From GCA-2688105 sp964499445 (GTDB lineage: Bacteria > Chloroflexota > Dehalococcoidia > Dehalococcoidales > GCA-2688105): 24,859 nt of DNA. How positions within the stretch are numbered: position 1 is the stretch's first letter; each line of letters begins with the position of its first letter. The stretch lies in the NCBI GenBank assembly GCA_964499445.1, contig CAZCLE010000014.1, forward strand, positions 1 through 24,859, written 5' to 3'. The position numbers were made by a program, and so were the translations under genes. Below the pieces are notes generated by a model, which did not search any database, had not been told where the DNA came from, and worked only from the letters and a program-made list of their open reading frames with translations. Shown piece by piece: positions 22,324 through 24,859 of this stretch.

Positions 22324-23586
22324 TTGTATCAAAAGACTACCCTGGATAACGGACTGCGGGTCATCACCGCCACTATGCCTCATACCTTCTCGGTATGCAT
22401 TGGTATCTTTATTGGCGTCGGCTCCCGATACGAGACTGAGGCTGAGGCGGGTGTCTCCCATTTTATCGAGCATCTATTATTCAAAGGCACTCAAAAACGG
22501 CCAATCGCCAAGGAGATTGCGGGAGCCATAGAAGGCGTGGGTGGAATCCTCAATGGCGGCACCAGCAAAGAGTTAACCGTCTACTGGTGTAAGGTGGCTC
22601 AACCCCATTTCCCACTGGCCCTGGATGTGCTGGTAGATATGCTGCTCCATTCCAAGTTTGACCCGCTAGATATAGAAAGAGAACGCCAGGTTGTCATTGA
22701 AGAGATTAATATGGGCAAAGATTTCCCATCGCAACAGGTTAACGTGCTCATTGATGAGCTTCTGTGGACTAATCATCCCCTGGGACGAGACGTAGCCGGC
22801 AGCAAAGAATCAGTGTCTGCCATCACCAGGGACCTAATGCTTGACTACCTGCGAAGTCAATATCTGCCTGGTAACTCGGTAGTTGCCATTGCCGGTAATA
22901 TCCAGCACGATGAGAAGGTAACCGCGGTTAGCCAGGCTCTGGGTAACTGGACTAACCGGACGGAGCGTTCCGGATATTCGGCTTATAAGCCAGAGCCAGC
23001 TCAGCGCCTGCAGGTTGAGACCCGGGATACAGAACAAGCCCACCTCTGCCTAGCGCTACCCGGCTTATCACTCTTCCACCCCCGGCGCTTCACCCTTGAT
23101 TTGCTTAATGTCATCCTGGGGGAGGGTATGAGCAGTCGCCTGTTTACTGAAATTCGTGATAAGCTGGGGCTTGCCTATAGTATTCATAGCTATGTTGAGC
23201 ACTTCCTTGACTCCGGCTCGGTTATCGTCTACGCCGGGGTGGAACCGAAAAACCTGGAAACCGCCATTAAGGCTATCCTGGAGCAGCTTTCTCAACTCAG
23301 GGAACGAGTCCCCGAAATGGAACTGTCCAAGGCGAAAGAATTATCAAAGGGGCGCCTGCTACTACGGATGGAGGATAGCCGCAGTGTTGCCGGGTGGCTA
23401 GGGGGGCAGGAGGTTCTCTCAGAACGCATTCTTAGTGTTGACCAGGTAATATCTATTATTGATGCCATTACCGCTGAGGAGCTTAAGCAGATAGCCCAGG
23501 AGCTAATAGTAGGTAGCCAGCTCCGCATGGCGGTAGTTGGTCCGGTTACCAGTGATGAGCCCCTGGAAGAACTTCTCAAGCTATGA
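22324..23586 (+). CDS. M16 family zinc peptidase
   Basis: This is a processing-peptidase-like (pitrilysin family) metalloprotease of 420 residues. The inverted zinc motif HFIEH places H46, E49 and H50. The third ligand, E127 in VVIEEINMG, follows at the expected spacing. A second, inactive half (about 220-420) contains the usual glycine-rich GEGMSSRLFTEIRDKLGLAYS. There is no signal peptide, so it is probably cytoplasmic; its substrate is unknown. The start is TTG (22324) with GAGAGGTG five bases upstream. It is monocistronic and flanked by repeat blocks on both sides. Confidence 0.94.
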   Translation: MYQKTTLDNGLRVITATMPHTFSVCIGIFIGVGSRYETEAEAGVSHFIEHLLFKGTQKRPIAKEIAGAIEGVGGILNGGTSKELTVYWCKVAQPHFPLALDVLVDMLLHSKFDPLDIERERQVVIEEINMGKDFPSQQVNVLIDELLWTNHPLGRDVAGSKESVSAITRDLMLDYLRSQYLPGNSVVAIAGNIQHDEKVTAVSQALGNWTNRTERSGYSAYKPEPAQRLQVETRDTEQAHLCLALPGLSLFHPRRFTLDLLNVILGEGMSSRLFTEIRDKLGLAYSIHSYVEHFLDSGSVIVYAGVEPKNLETAIKAILEQLSQLRERVPEMELSKAKELSKGRLLLRMEDSRSVAGWLGGQEVLSERILSVDQVISIIDAITAEELKQIAQELIVGSQLRMAVVGPVTSDEPLEELLKL

Positions 23587-23597
23587 GATAGTTTAGC

Positions 23598-23676
23598 TAC
23601 CTCACCCCCTTAGTCCCCCTCTCCTTCAAAGGAGAGGGGGAAACATAATTCTTGAAGGGGCTTTGCCCCTTCAAGC
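23598..23676. repeat. Palindromic repeat block R4 (two hairpins)
   Basis: Two perfect hairpins lie between the convergent M16 and groEL genes: 23614-23641 (13-bp TCCCCCTCTCCTT arms, loop CA) and 23651-23675 (CTTGAAGGGGC-TTT-GCCCCTTCAAG). The left flank ACCTCACCCCCTTAG is the reverse complement of the right tail of R1. The order matches the right half of R1, inverted. It may double as a terminator for the M16 gene. Confidence 0.8.
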
Positions 23677-23707
23677 TACCCCGGATATGGTGTCAAAAAT
23701 TTCTTCA

Positions 23708-23740
23708 TAAAAATAGCCGCAACCCGAAGACTGCGGCTAT
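23708..23740 (-). terminator. Intrinsic terminator of groEL
   Basis: A perfect 9-bp stem (ATAGCCGCA/TGCGGCTAT, 10-base loop) is followed on the minus strand by TTTTTAT. It lies about 30 bases after the groEL stop. Confidence 0.85.
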
Positions 23741-23767
23741 CCTGGACCCCATATGGGGGATTAAAGC

Positions 23768-24859
23768 TTAATACATACCCTCCATACCACCACCCGGCAT
23801 AGCCGGTCCCTTCTCCTTCTCCGGGATATCGGTGACCAGCGCCTCAGTAATCAAAACCATAACCGCAATACTGGCCGCATTTTCCAGGGCAGACCTTACC
23901 ACCTTGGTGGGGTCAATTATACCCTTCTTTACCATATCGCCGAATTCATCGGCTTCAGCATCGTAGCCAACTCCGGCGGCACCCTTCTTAATCTGATCCA
24001 CTACCACTGACCCATCCCGACCAGCATTTATGGCAATCCAGCGAACCGGCTCCTCCATGGCTTTCCTGACGATATCAACACCGGTAGCCTCATCCCCGCT
24101 AACCTCTAGTTTATCCAGAGTCAGAAGCGCATTGAGCAAGCCAACACCACCACCGGGTAGAATGCCTTCTTCTACCGCCGCCTTGGTTGCTGACAGGGCA
24201 TCCTCAACCCGGTGTTTTCTCTCCTTAAGCTCAACCTCAGTAGCCGCCCCTACCTTAATTACGGCTACCCCACCGGCTAGCTTGGCCTGCCTCTCCTGTA
24301 GCCTCTCGAGGTCGTAATCAGAGGTAGTCTCATCGATTTGAGCCTTAATCTGTTTGATTCTGCCCTTAATTGCCTCCTCCGAGCCCTTGCCCTCAACAAT
24401 GGTAGTATTATCCTTGTCAGAGGTTACCCGGCGAGCCCTACCTAAATCATCTACCGTAACCGCGTCCAGCTTACGCCCTAGCTCCTCCGAAATCACCTTA
24501 CCGCCGGTGAGAATTGCCATATCTTCCAGCATTGCCTTTCTTCGGTCGCCAAAGCCGGGAGCCTTGGTGGCTAGAACATTGAGGGTGCCCCGTAACTTAT
24601 TGACTACCAGGGTAGCTAATGCCTCACTATCTATATCCTCAGCGACAACAAGCAGGTTTTTGGTCACCTGCAGTATTTTCTCCAGAGCCGGTAGGAGGTC
24701 AGATACCGCCGAGATTTTCTTATCGGTGATAAGGATATAGGGGTCTTCTATCATCGCTTCCATCTTCTCGGCATTAGTAATGAAATAGGGGCTAATGTAA
24801 CCCCGGTCAAATTGCATCCCCTCAACATACTCCGTCTCATACTTTATCCCCTTGGACTC
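23768..24859 (-). CDS. groEL: Chaperonin GroEL, C-terminal part (cut by the window edge)
   Basis: GroEL is the 60-kDa ring chaperonin that folds proteins with GroES and ATP. The frame is open through the right edge (upstream residues read ESKGIKYETEYVEG), so about 363 C-terminal residues are seen and the N-terminal third is missing. Visible motifs are GMQFDRGYISPYF, KAPGFGDRRKAMLEDMAILTGG, EEGILPGGGVGLL and DPTKVVRSALENAASIA. The C-terminus ends AMPGGGMEGMY, a short version of the usual Gly-Gly-Met tail. The internal ATG at 24817 is not a start. A clear terminator follows. groES would be expected upstream, outside the window. Confidence 0.97.
   Translation of the reverse strand, partial: ESKGIKYETEYVEGMQFDRGYISPYFITNAEKMEAMIEDPYILITDKKISAVSDLLPALEKILQVTKNLLVVAEDIDSEALATLVVNKLRGTLNVLATKAPGFGDRRKAMLEDMAILTGGKVISEELGRKLDAVTVDDLGRARRVTSDKDNTTIVEGKGSEEAIKGRIKQIKAQIDETTSDYDLERLQERQAKLAGGVAVIKVGAATEVELKERKHRVEDALSATKAAVEEGILPGGGVGLLNALLTLDKLEVSGDEATGVDIVRKAMEEPVRWIAINAGRDGSVVVDQIKKGAAGVGYDAEADEFGDMVKKGIIDPTKVVRSALENAASIAVMVLITEALVTDIPEKEKGPAMPGGGMEGMY

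Noticed and set aside
23747..23758. CCCCATATGGGG palindrome as a regulatory site
   Set aside because: It lies between the groEL stop and its terminator, is only 12 bases long and has no partner copies in the window.

Overview
The window is a stretch of ordinary chromosome, mostly housekeeping and metabolic genes with short intergenic gaps. It suggests a Chloroflexota bacterium, probably an uncultured member of class Dehalococcoidia. That is an inference from the flavour of the proteins: a type-2 isoleucyl-tRNA synthetase, a TrpB2-type tryptophan synthase beta chain, a short GroEL tail, frequent GTG and TTG starts, and two transcriptional T-box leaders. No phage, transposase, CRISPR array or rRNA is visible.

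Layout. 1-475: a minus-strand tRNA-Gln(CTG), then a palindromic-repeat block and the promoter of rnc. 475-2609 (+): RNase III, a 47-residue basic protein, a radical SAM protein of the PflA-like COG1313 group that lacks a normal start codon, and acylphosphatase. 2615-5657 (-): an operon of mobA (MobA), moeA (MoeA), a DUF362 protein and an unknown protein, tied to molybdenum cofactor. 5789-7862 (-): leucyl aminopeptidase, then a DJ-1/PfpI protein. 8000-10167 (-): plsY, a DegV-family lipid-binding protein, and a small P-loop kinase. 10283-11547 (-): a PadR regulator overlapping a HAAS-type membrane protein, with a likely self-operator. 11644-14490 (-): an AMP-forming acyl ligase followed by a FabF-like ketosynthase. 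14712-15341 (+): a NYN-domain nuclease-like protein behind its own promoter and a leader hairpin. 15389-17205 (+): a tryptophan-specific T-box, a 13-codon leader ORF and trpB2. 17321-18433 (+): an HtrA-type protease. 18435-21545 (-): ileS behind an isoleucine-specific T-box. 22324-23586 (+): an M16 zinc peptidase. 23768 to the right edge (-): groEL, cut by the window.

The most distinctive features are in the non-coding DNA. Four intergenic blocks (about 178-397, 7908-7990, 21905-22215 and 23598-23676) are built from the same small set of perfect hairpins and conserved tails. They look like a dispersed, non-autonomous palindromic element. The trpB2 leader combines a T-box whose specifier (UGG) and acceptor-pairing base both fit tRNA-Trp with a downstream mini-ORF holding a single Trp codon at the foot of a GC hairpin. 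The radical SAM gene appears to start at AUA. All positions and base pairings were read by eye; family names come from recognised motifs, not from database searches.
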